Below, in pieces: positions 47,979-57,156 of a DNA stretch of 64,000 bases (positions are counted from its first letter, which is position 1; every line of letters starts with the position of its first letter). Under the pieces are notes generated by a model. That model worked only from the letters and a program-made list of their open reading frames with translations, searched no databases and had not been told where the DNA came from. Source of the DNA: Nostoc linckia NIES-25 (GTDB lineage Bacteria > Cyanobacteriota > Cyanobacteriia > Cyanobacteriales > Nostocaceae); NCBI RefSeq assembly GCF_002368035.1, contig NZ_AP018222.1, positions 3,388,534-3,452,533 of the forward strand, written 5' to 3'. Made by a program: the position numbers and the translations under genes.

Positions 47979-48140
47979 TAAAACTTCTATCTGATGACGT
48001 AAAAAAACTTGTTTTCAACTTGAAAAGGCTTATTTCTCACGTCTGTCCTGATTCCCAGTCTACGTAAATAATTCCAAAAATTAAAGCAGATTACATCTGT
48101 TTTTAGATAATGTATATTCTTTTTTGAAAAAATTTTATCA

Positions 48141-48170
48141 GTAAAAAAGCCGATGCATTTTTCATCGGCT
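48141..48170 (-). terminator. Intrinsic terminator for the DUF3153 gene
   Basis: Read on the minus strand, AGCCGATG and CATCGGCT arms enclose a 7-base loop and are followed by TTTTTTAC. It is 220 bases after the DUF3153 stop, with the MITE-like element lying between. Confidence 0.75.
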
Positions 48171-48189
48171 AAACTGATAATCTTGGATA

Positions 48190-48386
48190 TACAGGAATCC
48201 GATTTTATTCTTGAAAAAATTTAAGTATCTGTAGGGTGCGTTATTGCGAAGCATAACGCACCAAATCCTTAATAATGGTGCGTTAGCCTTTGGCGTAACG
48301 CAACGCCAGTCCGCTCAAGTCGGGAAACCCGCCCATGCGGCTGGCTCCCCTACGTATATTTCAAAAATCAAATATGAGTCCTATAA
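48190..48386. repeat. MITE-like element, copy 2 (inverted, longer)
   Basis: Its right end is an exact inverted match over about 36 bases to the left end of the element at 3185. It carries two GTGCGTTA-type inner hairpins and about 45 extra GC-rich bases (CGGGAAACCCGCCCATGCGG core) that copy 1 lacks. It is inserted just after the DUF3153 stop codon. Confidence 0.75.
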
Positions 48387-48390
48387 TACT

Positions 48391-49308
48391 CTACTGTTGT
48401 TGAGTAGCTGGTGCTTTGGCAGAAAACTGAATCCTGGGATCTGGCATAAAGTTGTATCTTAAATAAAATCCTCCCCAGACAAACAGGATAATTAAAAATG
48501 CACCAATACCAAGCGGACTGGGAAGCCAAAAAACAGCTTCAATATGATTTAGTTCGCCAGTCTTGAGTTTCCACAGCAGTTGATTGCCATTCTTTTCCGG
48601 CTCAATTGCAGTTTCAGTTTGTGGAAGATTTTTTGCTCCCCAAGGAGTCTTGAGGGCGAATTCCAAATCGAGAATGGAACCAGCGTTAGCGAGGACGTTT
48701 CCTTTGTTAGAAATTAGAGACAGCGATCGCAAATCCAAATCATAAATCAATCGATTTTTTACTACTAGTAAAAAATTGTTCTGCTCCAAAATTACGTTTG
48801 ATTCAATTTTTGGTAGTTCTGAGTCAGATCCATTTTGCACAGGCTCAGAAGGTTGATTAGCACGCGAGTTAAAAAATTGGTTGAATTTTTCTTGCAATTC
48901 CACACCACTGCTAAAAGGAATTGTCACAATAATTTCTTCTGGAGAAATTCGCTGTGCTTTACCCTCAAGTTTATTGGCGCGGCGCTCTATGCTATTTAAC
49001 CATTCATACACATAATCGCCACTAAAACTTGTTAGCTGTTCTCCTAATTTAATATGTTGTACTAGTTGACCGCTATTTGAATTATTAAAGTTAAGCCCCA
49101 CGTCATACTTAACACAACCAGATAGTAGTAGTGAGATTAACACCACTAGCCACAAAATAGGATTTTGGCTTGGAAAAATACGTTTGATTCGATTTCGACC
49201 AATTGGTGGCAGCATAAATTTCATCGCCAATACAAAACTAAATGGCCTAATTAACCACAAGAAAATTCGTGCTAAAGTTGAAGAATACATAACTACAAAT
49301 CTCCCCAA
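48391..49308 (-). CDS. DUF3153 family lipoprotein
   Basis: The 305-residue reading frame holds a lipobox LLSGC with C65 after a hydrophobic stretch (51-62). The true start is therefore probably an inner ATG such as M29 or M32, giving a normal-length signal peptide. The mature part (66-265) begins VKYDVGLNFNNSNSGQL and is predicted extracytoplasmic. One membrane helix (about 268-287) and a short cytoplasmic tail follow. This pattern fits DUF3153, found in cyanobacteria and chloroplast relatives, function unknown. The lipid anchor plus membrane helix is unusual and suggests a membrane-spanning loop. Confidence 0.75.
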   Translation of the reverse strand: MGRFVVMYSSTLARIFLWLIRPFSFVLAMKFMLPPIGRNRIKRIFPSQNPILWLVVLISLLLSGCVKYDVGLNFNNSNSGQLVQHIKLGEQLTSFSGDYVYEWLNSIERRANKLEGKAQRISPEEIIVTIPFSSGVELQEKFNQFFNSRANQPSEPVQNGSDSELPKIESNVILEQNNFLLVVKNRLIYDLDLRSLSLISNKGNVLANAGSILDLEFALKTPWGAKNLPQTETAIEPEKNGNQLLWKLKTGELNHIEAVFWLPSPLGIGAFLIILFVWGGFYLRYNFMPDPRIQFSAKAPATQQQ

Positions 49309-49671
49309 AAGTCAAATTTTTTAACCAATCTTGACTTTTACCTTAACAGCAGGCAATCTAGTGTTAGAGGTTTCCACGCTAGTTCCTATAACTTTGGAAA
49401 AGTTGCCTACAGACAGGCTCTGTTGGAGAAGCTGCTTATAAGCTTTCCCAATTGTATGCGGACTGTAGAAAGAACTTCTACGAACATTTAAAAGTTATCA
49501 GAAATTGACACTTTTAGGGTCTAAATTCAAGTAAATTCAGCTTTCTAGCCTCTAGCCGATCGAACAATTTGAAAAATTAGCCAATTCTCAAATTGAAATT
49601 TTATCTACTGGTATAATTCAAGTCTCGAATTGAACCTTCAACACTAGGGATAAAAATTAGCAAAATTTGAA
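49309..49671. other. Intergenic region upstream of the DUF3153 gene
   Basis: About 360 bases between two minus-strand genes. I see no gene or strong hairpin. Confidence 0.4.
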
Positions 49672-50232
49672 TTAATTTAGACCCGAAACACTCAACCAAA
49701 CCAAATACAAAATAGTTAAAGCAATTGCAATTAAGGCTACCCAGATAAAGCGATTATCTTTGGTATTTACTTGACTCAGGTCAACGAATTCTCGCTCAGT
49801 CAGTTTGGGCTTTTGCTGTTGAGGAGACTTAGTAGGCTTAGCAGCTACAGAAATTTTGAGTTCGTTATCGGGTAGTGCGCCCAAATCGGGGATTTCAGTC
49901 ATCCACTCGCTCGGTCTTTTGAGCTTTGGTGCTTTCAAAATGTAAAGCATCCGCCGCGCTTGTTTGCTAGTTTCAAAATGTGGGTGGCGTTTGAGTCTTT
50001 CGCAAAGAGCGATCGCATCATCTGTGCGCCCAGCTGCTTCATAAGCAGTCACTAGACTAATTTCCACTTCACCCCCAAGACGAGAATTACGAGCTAATAG
50101 GGCGCTGGCCTTTTCTAAATTTTCTACAGCTTCGCGATATTGCCCATTTTCAAAGGCAATTTTTCCGGTCTGATAGCGAGTTTTAGCAATTTCTATACTT
50201 TCTGCACTCACGTTATGCTCACAAATTACCAC
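49672..50232 (-). CDS. TPR-like protein with C-terminal membrane anchor
   Basis: A 186-residue protein. Two or three TPR-like helix pairs run from about residue 14 to 100 (YQTGKIAFENGQYREAVENLEKA, then VTAYEAAGRTDDAIALCERL). A linker and a C-terminal membrane helix (about 162-180, FIWVALIAIALTILYLVWL) follow. This is a tail-anchored scaffold-like design, common and functionally undefined in cyanobacteria. Starts are GTG at 50232 or GTG at 50211; the latter removes seven less typical residues. Confidence 0.75.
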   Translation of the reverse strand: MVICEHNVSAESIEIAKTRYQTGKIAFENGQYREAVENLEKASALLARNSRLGGEVEISLVTAYEAAGRTDDAIALCERLKRHPHFETSKQARRMLYILKAPKLKRPSEWMTEIPDLGALPDNELKISVAAKPTKSPQQQKPKLTEREFVDLSQVNTKDNRFIWVALIAIALTILYLVWLSVSGLN

Positions 50233-50381
50233 TATTTTTATTTTGCCAATGCCAGCAATCTTTTTGAAATCTTTTCACAGGCTGACAACTTGAGAGTAGA
50301 TAAACTTCTAAAATTTTAACTAAGTAGCTATAGCTATTTTCTCGTTAAAAAGTCCGGTATCAAATACAAGTTATCAAACAT

Positions 50382-50831
50382 ATGCTGAAAATCAAGCATT
50401 CACAATTGTATTGGCTAGGAGCAGGCATATCTCTGGCAGTGATGAGTGCTGCCATGACTCCAGCATCTGCCGAAATAATTATAATTGACAGTGGCTCTGG
50501 AATTAGGCGTAGCTGCGAAGCAGCTTGTCGTCAGACATCGCCTGCTGTTGGTTCCTTCATTTATGGTAGTCCGATTCCCACACCAATGCCTGTAGACCCA
50601 GCAACAGGATTAACACCACAACGCATCGATTACTACAACGATTACTACAACAATTATTCCTATCCTGTGGGTACGCAGAGGGTGAGAAATTCCACCTTCA
50701 TTAATCCAACTTTGGTTAATCCGACAATTCGCAACTCAACACTAGTCAATCCGGTGATTATCAATAACTCATGGCGTCGTACACCATTTAGCGGCGGGCG
50801 ATCGCGGGTTATCATCACTTATCCTCGGTAG
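50382..50831 (+). CDS. Exported hypothetical protein with NPT/NST repeats
   Basis: A 149-residue protein with a signal peptide (core about 9-25, likely cleavage after ASA at 28-30). The mature part has a Cys pair (RRSCEAACRQ), a Pro-rich segment and a Tyr/Asn run (IDYYNDYYNNYSYP). A short beta-type repeat follows, RNSTFINPTLVNPTI then RNSTLVNPVI, and it ends basic. I do not recognise the family. The repeats suggest a small surface or periplasmic structural role, but no function can be assigned. It is divergent from the TPR gene. Confidence 0.65.
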   Translation: MLKIKHSQLYWLGAGISLAVMSAAMTPASAEIIIIDSGSGIRRSCEAACRQTSPAVGSFIYGSPIPTPMPVDPATGLTPQRIDYYNDYYNNYSYPVGTQRVRNSTFINPTLVNPTIRNSTLVNPVIINNSWRRTPFSGGRSRVIITYPR

Positions 50832-50939
50832 AGTGGGGACTGGAGAGTGGGGAGACAAGGGAGAATAATTCTTAACTCTCGTACAGACAAGAATTAATCG
50901 CGTCTCTACTCCTAACTCTTCGGTCAACAGTCAACACTC

Positions 50940-51836
50940 CTATGACATAAATTGGGAGCCGAGAATCATTGTCCCGATCCCAACGTCAGTAAATATTTCT
51001 AATAGTAGGGCGTGGGGAATGCGACCATCGATGATGTGTGCAGCACGTACTCCTTGAGCAAGCGATCGCACGCAACAATTAACTTTAGGAATCATACCAC
51101 CGCTAACTATACCAGCAGTAATCAATTCGCGAGCTTCACGAATATCTACTTTGGGGATTAAGGTAGACGGGTCTTTGTAATCTTTTAAAATACCTCTGGT
51201 GTCAGTTAATAAAATTAGCTTTTCTGCTCCTAGTGCTGCGGCAATTTCTCCAGCCACAGTATCAGCATTAATGTTGTAGGCTTGTCCTGTCTCATCTGCG
51301 GCGACGCTGGATACAACCGGAATATAGCCATTACTAGCGAGAGTTTCTAAAATTTTGATATTTACATTGCTGACTTCCCCTACAAAACCGATGCCTTCTT
51401 GGCCTTGGGGACGAGCTGTGATCAAATTACCATCTTTACCGCAAAGTCCTACAGCTAAACCTCCAGCCTGATTAATCAGCGCCACAATTTCTTTATTGAC
51501 TCGACCGACTAAAACCATTTCCACGACATCCATCGTGGGGGAATCGGTAACCCGTAAACCATTCTTAAATTGCGGTTCGATCCCCAATTTATCTAACCAA
51601 CTATTAATTTCTGGCCCGCCACCGTGGACTAAAATTGGCCGCAAGCCAACACAAGATAAAAATACAATGTCACGGATGACTTGATCTTTAAGCGTGCTAT
51701 CTTTCATTGCCGCGCCACCATATTTAACAACAACAGTACGACCGGTAAACTGTTGAATGTAAGGTAGTGCTTCGCTTAGCACTTGCACGCGAGTGGCTTC
51801 AGCTTGCCTGATGTACTCAGTATCATTAACCGTCAT
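50940..51836 (-). CDS. argB: Acetylglutamate kinase
   Basis: A 298-residue kinase that phosphorylates N-acetylglutamate in arginine synthesis. Motifs: VVVKYGGAAM, LVHGGGPEIN, GLRVTD, and the C-terminal GGMIPKVNCCVRSLAQGV region with the arginine-binding site. In cyanobacteria it is activated by PII and inhibited by arginine. I chose ATG 51836 because the MTVNDTEYIRQAEATRVQVLSEALPYI region is the family start. An in-frame GTG/ATG further out would add 54 residues unlike the family. It is divergent from the periplasmic-binding gene. Confidence 0.95.
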   Translation of the reverse strand: MTVNDTEYIRQAEATRVQVLSEALPYIQQFTGRTVVVKYGGAAMKDSTLKDQVIRDIVFLSCVGLRPILVHGGGPEINSWLDKLGIEPQFKNGLRVTDSPTMDVVEMVLVGRVNKEIVALINQAGGLAVGLCGKDGNLITARPQGQEGIGFVGEVSNVNIKILETLASNGYIPVVSSVAADETGQAYNINADTVAGEIAAALGAEKLILLTDTRGILKDYKDPSTLIPKVDIREARELITAGIVSGGMIPKVNCCVRSLAQGVRAAHIIDGRIPHALLLEIFTDVGIGTMILGSQFMS

Positions 51837-52033
51837 GAGGAGCCGCCATTGAATATTAAAACCTATTTCAGTCAGTGTAGAAGACTTTGGAACCTGTAAC
51901 AATAAGGTATTGGCTATTGGGAGCGATGACTGATGACTGATGACTGTTGGCTGAGGAGTTAGGAGTTGAAAGTTGTTCTCCTCCCAAGCTTCCCACACTC
52001 GCCATTTTCCTACTCCCTGTTTTTACCTAACCT

Positions 52034-53446
52034 ATGAATTCTCAGAAGGAAACTAAAGTTCTTATTTTGTCTTTGTTGTCCACCACCTTTTTACTAGGCT
52101 TTGGCTTTTGGTTGTGGAATCAATTATTTGGAAAAAGTATAATTTCTTTACAACCAGATAATAAAGGTCAAATAACTACAGGCTCAACATCAGAACGAAT
52201 CAGTTTAGGTGAAAAAATTTTAGTTACTGCTAATACTAACCCTGAGAAAGAAGCAGGAGTGCAAGCTTTTGCTAAGGGAGATTTTGTGACTGCTGCCAAT
52301 AATTTTAAAGCCTCCCTGCTCAAAAATCGCAACGATCCAGAGGCGTTAATTTATTTAAATAACTCCCAAGGAGACAATAGTAAATATCTCAAAATAGCAG
52401 TTAGTGTGCCGATTGGCGGCAATCTAGATGTTGCAAAAGAGATTTTGCGGGGTGTGGCTCAAGCTCAAGATCGGATCAATCGGACTGAGGGCATCAATGG
52501 TAAGCTTTTGCAGGTAGCGATCGCCAGTGATGACAACGATCCCAGCTTAGCTCAACAGGTCGCAACGCAGTTTGTGAAAGATTCCAGCATTCTAGCTGTA
52601 GTAGGACATAACGCTAGTAACGCTTCCATTGCCGCTGCCCCAGTCTATCAACAGGGAGGCTTAGTTATGATTTCTCCCACCAGTTTCGCGCAAAACCTCT
52701 CTGGCATTGGCAGCCACATATTCCGCACTATTCCCAGTATGAATTCTCTTGCTGAACGTCTTGCTAGTCATATCATCAAAACGGCTCGCAAAACTAATAT
52801 TGGTATTTGTGCTGATTCCAAAGCAATTGATAATCAGTCTTTTAAAGATGAGCTTGTTAAAGGTATATTAGCCGCAGGTGGCAAAGTTAACCTCACAAAT
52901 TGCGATCTTTTTGCTGCTGATTTTAATCCCAATGCAGTTATTTCTCAATTTATTAGTAGTGGCGCAGATAGTTTAGTTTTAGCGCCCCATGTGGATAGAA
53001 TTAACAAAGCTTTGGAATTAGCAGCAGCAAATCAAGGAAAATTGACATTATTTGGCAGTCCTACACTTTATACATTTCAAACTCTACAAGTAGGAAAAGC
53101 TGATGTAAATGGTATGGTATTGCCTGTAACGTGGCATCCCAATGCAATTCCAGGTAATGACTTTTCTCAAAATGCTGTGAAACTTTGGGGTGGAACTGTT
53201 AATTGGCGGACTGCTACGGCTTATGATGCAACTATGGCGATCGCTAAAGGTTTGCAACAAAGCAAAAATCGCGATGAATTACAAAAAGTGTTGCATAGTA
53301 AGAGTTTTTCAGCTTATGGTGCCACAGGTAAAATTGAATTTTTACCATCAGGCGATCGCAACGGCACAGCAATATTAGTCAAGGTGCAACCAAGTAGCAA
53401 ATCTTCTACTGGGTATGATTTTGTTCCTCTTAATAATATTCTCTGA
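52034..53446 (+). CDS. Leu/Ile/Val-type periplasmic-binding protein, membrane-anchored
   Basis: A 470-residue protein. One N-terminal hydrophobic segment (about 8-28) may be a signal anchor. A short TPR-like stretch follows (about 76-107, GVQAFAKGDFVTAANNFKASLLKNRNDPEA), then a type I periplasmic-binding domain (about 118-455). That domain has ISVPIGG-like strand starts, VVGHNASNASIAAAPVYQQGGLVMISPTS and AYDATMAIAKGL. Such proteins bind branched-chain amino acids or related ligands for ABC import or sensing. No permease or ATPase is adjacent, so a sensory role is possible. Confidence 0.82.
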   Translation: MNSQKETKVLILSLLSTTFLLGFGFWLWNQLFGKSIISLQPDNKGQITTGSTSERISLGEKILVTANTNPEKEAGVQAFAKGDFVTAANNFKASLLKNRNDPEALIYLNNSQGDNSKYLKIAVSVPIGGNLDVAKEILRGVAQAQDRINRTEGINGKLLQVAIASDDNDPSLAQQVATQFVKDSSILAVVGHNASNASIAAAPVYQQGGLVMISPTSFAQNLSGIGSHIFRTIPSMNSLAERLASHIIKTARKTNIGICADSKAIDNQSFKDELVKGILAAGGKVNLTNCDLFAADFNPNAVISQFISSGADSLVLAPHVDRINKALELAAANQGKLTLFGSPTLYTFQTLQVGKADVNGMVLPVTWHPNAIPGNDFSQNAVKLWGGTVNWRTATAYDATMAIAKGLQQSKNRDELQKVLHSKSFSAYGATGKIEFLPSGDRNGTAILVKVQPSSKSSTGYDFVPLNNIL

Positions 53447-53451
53447 AAAAA

Positions 53452-53508
53452 TGCGATCGCAGTGTTTAGGATATTGCGATCGCACAATATAAAAGCGATC
53501 GCATCAAG
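53452..53508. repeat. Cluster of three HIP1 octamers
   Basis: GCGATCGC occurs at about 53453, 53476 and 53496 within 56 bases, after the binding-protein stop. HIP1 is abundant in this genome but such close spacing outside genes is uncommon. Adjacent pairs could form hairpins, since each is self-complementary. Confidence 0.8.
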
Positions 53509-53640
53509 ATATTTTTCCTAATAAATTCATATTTTAACGAATTTAACCACCACACCCAAAATAAAAAAAATTTTTCCGCCGAAGGTGGAAGAGGAAAAAG
53601 TGAAGAAGTGTAAAGGAGAACAGGGCAAAAGAGAAAAGGG

Positions 53641-53875
53641 CTACTGAAGAATCCTCCTAACAACGCAGACAACACGAAAACCAAAAGCGTTGAAGGCGAT
53701 GTCGCGCTCCGCCCCATCAAGTTGCGGGACGCACAACTACAGTAGATAGGATTGTTGAACCAGGAACCGCCTCGCAGTCGCTTGAAATTTGTATTATTAC
53801 TGACCCACACCCTGCCATCTGTTGGTGCGCCATTGTAATTATCATGGTAACCAAACCATAGGGTTTTCGATCAAG
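53641..53875 (-). pseudogene. Relic of a formylglycine-generating-enzyme (SUMF1) domain
   Basis: On the minus strand the segment reads WFGYHDNYNGAPTDGR then NFKRLRGGSWFNNP and SRN, which is the C-terminal part of FGE-sulfatase domains. After SRN the frame must shift by one base (near 53715-53723) to recover GAERDIAFNAFGFRVVC and the TAG at 53643-53641. The 5' part of the gene is absent. This is a 5'-truncated, frameshifted remnant of about 80 codons. A longer minus-strand frame at 53466-53810 is a by-product of the shift and not a real gene. Confidence 0.75.
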
Positions 53876-53952
53876 CGATATCTGCCAATATTATGACAAT
53901 AATGCCATAGTTACGCAATTACACTTAATAATCTGTTAGTACGTTTTCCTCA

Positions 53953-54498
53953 TTAATGAGAAACAGGTTTTTTCAGTACGCTAGGGATAGCCTCTATTAC
54001 TCTGGTTGCAATTTGTTCTGGTGTCTCTCCCTGACTGATGGTGATTCTGATATCGGCTTGGGCGTATAATGATCGGCGTTGTTCGAGGAGCGATCGCAAC
54101 TTTTCTTGAGGCTCGGCATCTTGCAGCAGCGGTCTTGTGGTATCCTCAGCTAAACGGCTGTAAATTAGTTCCACTGGCGCATCTAACCACACTATCAAAC
54201 CGTGGTGTAAGTAACTCCAGTTTTCTCGCCGCAAGACAATGCCGCCACCAGTTGCGATGGTTAACTTTGTAAAAGCGCAAACCTGTGACAGGACATCGCT
54301 TTCCAACTGACGAAATACTGCTTCTCCTTGTTCGGTAAATATCTCATTGATGGATTTACCTGCTGCTTGAGCAATAACATCATCGGTATCTACAAACCCA
54401 TAACCCAGCTGCTTTGCTAGTAAGCGCCCCACCGTCGTCTTACCAACGCCCATCATACCGATTAAGTACAGGTTGACTCCTTGTAATAAACTACCCAC
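53953..54498 (-). CDS. aroK: Shikimate kinase
   Basis: A 181-residue P-loop kinase that phosphorylates shikimate in aromatic amino acid synthesis. It has Walker A GMMGVGKTT (14-22), the shikimate-binding DTDD (37-40), GGG at 84-86, and the lid region LAEDTTRPLLQ holding the conserved Arg. The length is normal. It is followed by an FGE relic and preceded by a repeat-rich gene-free stretch. Confidence 0.95.
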   Translation of the reverse strand: MGSLLQGVNLYLIGMMGVGKTTVGRLLAKQLGYGFVDTDDVIAQAAGKSINEIFTEQGEAVFRQLESDVLSQVCAFTKLTIATGGGIVLRRENWSYLHHGLIVWLDAPVELIYSRLAEDTTRPLLQDAEPQEKLRSLLEQRRSLYAQADIRITISQGETPEQIATRVIEAIPSVLKKPVSH

Positions 54499-56002
54499 CA
54501 GTTGCTTTGCTCCAATTGTCAGTTATTTTAGCTGCTTCGTCACGCTCAGATAAAGCCTGACAAGAGTTTAATTTTAGTACTGAATTGAGATTTTAGAGAA
54601 TTAGAGTGACAAGCGATCGCCCTTCTCATATCAGGGACTTCCAAAAAATAAAATATACAGTAGTGGCGTGACAAAACTAAAATAGTGCATTAGTAAACTC
54701 TTGTGGGGTGGGCATCCTGCCCGCCCGGACGGGTGAGGACACCCATCCCACAATAAAATTTATTGCAACATTTTAAGCTTGCCACGCTAGTAGTAGCGTG
54801 ACAAGGCTAAAATAGTGCATTAGGGAATGGGCTTTGAACTTTATAAATTCGATGTTTTTACTGCTAATCTATTGCAACATTTTAGCCTTGTCACGCTAGT
54901 AGTGGACTGACACAGCTAAAATAGTGCATTAGTAGGTTGGGTTGAGTGGAGCGAAACCCAACGTGGAACTCGGTGTTGGGTTACCCTACGGGAAGCGGCC
55001 TAAAGGGCGTCTACGTTCCTCAACCCAAAGTACAAAATCCAATACAACATTTTAGTAACGCACCCAAATACCTGGTGGTGCGTTACGCTGTCGCTAACAC
55101 ACCCTACAAAATTGGCTATTTTTTTAATTGAAAGTCCCTCACCACAATGGATAGGGGTAAGGGTTTGAGAAGTTAGACTTTTCCAAAGTTAAGAGGATCG
55201 AGCCTTAACCAAAGGTGAATGCCAACAAAAGCACACCTCAACCAATATATATTGTTTTAGTTATCAGACTCCACTAAATCTGCGGTGTAACCATACAACA
55301 ATATTCCCTAAGATAGATGTGGTTCTCAAATCATCTCTATTTGGTCTTTTCTCTCAAGTCTAAGTCCGATTTCTATAAATTCATCTTCTATTTGAATGGA
55401 AGAAACTGCCATTATTACTGTTATTAATGTATTGGAAATAACAAACAAAAGAAACTAACAATTATTCAGTATAAGTAGAGTGGCGCAAAAAAACCAAAGT
55501 ATATAACGGAAAGTAAAGTTGCTCAAAAAGCTCTTCCCTTGTGCCTCCTGCCTCCTGCCTCCTGCGTTGTTATAACGACAATTTTCAATACCGACCTACT
55601 TAGATAAATAATTAATACTCTCACAAATTTAGTAAGTTTCGCGATCTGACTTAACAAATTTTGTTGAGCTATATTTACGTTTAACGTAAATTTAAGATAA
55701 CTTCTTTGAAACTTTATCGAAACAATTTCTGTCTATCCAAATAACCCGCATTTTCTACCTGGCAGACGAATTTAAGTATACAAAATACCGTGTTTTAATC
55801 AGCACAAGGTGGTTTTTTTAAAAATTTAGTGAGGAAAAGCGATGAACAATTAATTTTTAATAATCAAGGTGTAAATAATGACTTTTTACCCGTAATTAGC
55901 AGAAAAATATTTGCAAATTAGAAGTTTAGACATAAAAACTACTGCATATTTCACTTGAATAAGCCTGAATTAATAAATAGTAGGAAGAATGAGGCGTCAA
56001 CT
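54499..56002. other. 1.5-kb repeat-rich gene-free region
   Basis: No coding frame is credible. The left half contains a tandem array of three MITE-like units (54661-55056), then an inverted GTAACGCACC/GGTGCGTTAC pair at 55055-55086. CCTCCTG heptamers occur at about 55544-55565. The right half is AT-rich and leads to the small gene at 56003. Confidence 0.6.
54661..55056. mobile_element. Tandem array of three MITE-like units
   Basis: Three units of about 132, 112 and 155 bases lie end to end (54661-54792, 54791-54902, 54899-55056). Each starts TAGTGGCGTGAC or a variant, then CTAAAATAGTGCATTAG, and ends with the near complement (CAACATTTTAGCCTTGTCAC and variants). Their centres are unrelated: unit 1 holds a GC-rich palindrome around CCCGCCCGGACGGGTG, unit 2 AT-rich DNA, unit 3 TTGGGTTGAG-type repeats. 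They encode no transposase, so they are probably non-autonomous elements. Confidence 0.75.
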
Positions 56003-56197
56003 ATGGCTCGAATTCGTGACGTTGTACAAGAAGCTTTAGCGACTGGGTATTTGACAGTCGAAGCTGAAGATCGACTGCGACAACTGTTGACTACCCGTTA
56101 TGACTTGGAAGATTTTAATGCTTTCATGACTTTGCAGGAAGCTGCCATGACTGGTAAAGTCAAGCAACAGTCCAGAGAGCGGTGCGGTATTAAGTAG
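56003..56197 (+). CDS. Conserved small cyanobacterial protein
   Basis: A 64-residue soluble helical protein from ATG 56003 (MARIRDVVQEALATGYLTVEAEDRLRQLL). It looks like a small family conserved in cyanobacteria, judged by its compact start and the motif YDLEDFNAFMTLQEAAMTGKV. An upstream in-frame TTG at 55955 would add 16 unlikely residues. The function is unknown. It converges on the acidic-tailed membrane protein gene, 20 bases between stops. Confidence 0.7.
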   Translation: MARIRDVVQEALATGYLTVEAEDRLRQLLTTRYDLEDFNAFMTLQEAAMTGKVKQQSRERCGIK

Positions 56198-56217
56198 AAG
56201 ATGTAGCTCAATACTTC

Positions 56218-56907
56218 TTACCGCCGCGGGCGTTTATCGTCATCTTCAGAATCATCTTCAAAAAATCCCCAATCATCATCATCATCTGCTTGGTTCGTTG
56301 TTGGCGGCTGATAAGGGGGAATAATTACTCGATAATCGGCATCATAAATTGATTCAGTTTTTCCCGCAGCCGTATTTTTCGGCTCGCGATAGCTGTAAGA
56401 GTAAACTGAACCAGAACCAGAACTGCTTTTAGGTTGTGATTGACGTTCGTAAGTTTTAGAGTCTCTAGGCTGTTGAGTTTGAGGATTGGGAGTAGACGCT
56501 TCTTCCGATTTTTCATCAAAGTCCCAATCATCTCCACTACTATTTGTCTCCCAATCATCAAACACATCGTTGTTAGGTTCTTGTTTTTTACCAGCTGGTG
56601 GAGGACTAGGACGACCAGATGTAGGTTCTTCTCTCCGATTTGCCTTTGCACGAGGTGAAGTTGCTGTTGTGTCAGGAGTTTGACGTTGTGCTGGGGCAAA
56701 GTAATTGGATAATTTAAACAAAGTTGCAATAAATATAGATGTAAAAGCACCAGTGACTGTGCTAAACAAAACCCACATCGCTAGTGGTAATGGTTGACTC
56801 CGCAGACCTAAAAATACCAGCGATAGGGGAGGTGACCAATTCTGAACTAACAACAGCGTTAGCCCTCCCAATATTGCCACCAATAGAATTAAGCGAATTA
56901 CAGCCAT
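56218..56907 (-). CDS. Membrane protein with two helices and acidic tail (LapA-like)
   Basis: A 229-residue protein. Two N-terminal membrane helices (about 3-22 and 38-62) form a LapA/DUF1049-like hairpin. A 165-residue cytoplasmic tail rich in Asp, Glu, Ser, Pro and Gln follows, with repeats such as DDWETNSSGDDWDFDE and DDDDDWGFFEDDSEDDD. The tail is predicted disordered. Two-helix heads of this kind occur in many cyanobacterial proteins of unknown role. I cannot assign a function beyond membrane attachment. Confidence 0.72.
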   Translation of the reverse strand: MAVIRLILLVAILGGLTLLLVQNWSPPLSLVFLGLRSQPLPLAMWVLFSTVTGAFTSIFIATLFKLSNYFAPAQRQTPDTTATSPRAKANRREEPTSGRPSPPPAGKKQEPNNDVFDDWETNSSGDDWDFDEKSEEASTPNPQTQQPRDSKTYERQSQPKSSSGSGSVYSYSYREPKNTAAGKTESIYDADYRVIIPPYQPPTTNQADDDDDWGFFEDDSEDDDKRPRR

Positions 56908-57156
56908 AACAAAGGCAAAAGGTAAAAGGTAAAAATAAAAAGTAACTCTATCTTTCTTTTACAACAAATAAAGCAGAAAGCCCAGCAGTAGCAAGGTGGC
57001 TGAGGAACGGCTAAGGTCGAACAGGACAGAGGATACAGCAAAGGGCATTGGGCATGGGGCATGGAACTAAAAAATGCTTAAGCCAACGGTATTGGCTTAT
57101 AATCACTCAGTATTCAGCACTGGCTCAACGCCCCGTTATCGCTAACAGGACTCAGG

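Larger units (their letters stand above)
47866..48390. other. Gene-free region upstream of azoR
   Basis: It holds, in order, the azoR promoter/operator zone, a minus-strand terminator hairpin (48141-48170) and a MITE-like element (48190-48386). No gene is visible. Confidence 0.6.

Noticed and set aside
53466..53810. 114-codon minus-strand open frame after the binding-protein gene
   Set aside because: Its first 30 codons are FGE-relic sequence and the rest is the out-of-frame continuation, so it is a frameshift product, not a gene.
54946..55131. 61-codon frame in the MITE array
   Set aside because: It spans repeat sequence of unit 3 and its flank; repeat-derived, not coding.
55141..55300. 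Possible tRNA gene
   Set aside because: No cloverleaf, T-arm GTTCRA or CCA-adjacent acceptor pairing could be found; none elsewhere in the window either.
56325..56750. 141-codon minus-strand frame inside the LapA-like gene
   Set aside because: It overlaps the acidic tail in another frame and is Leu-rich low complexity; the LapA-like frame has the membrane hairpin and normal start.
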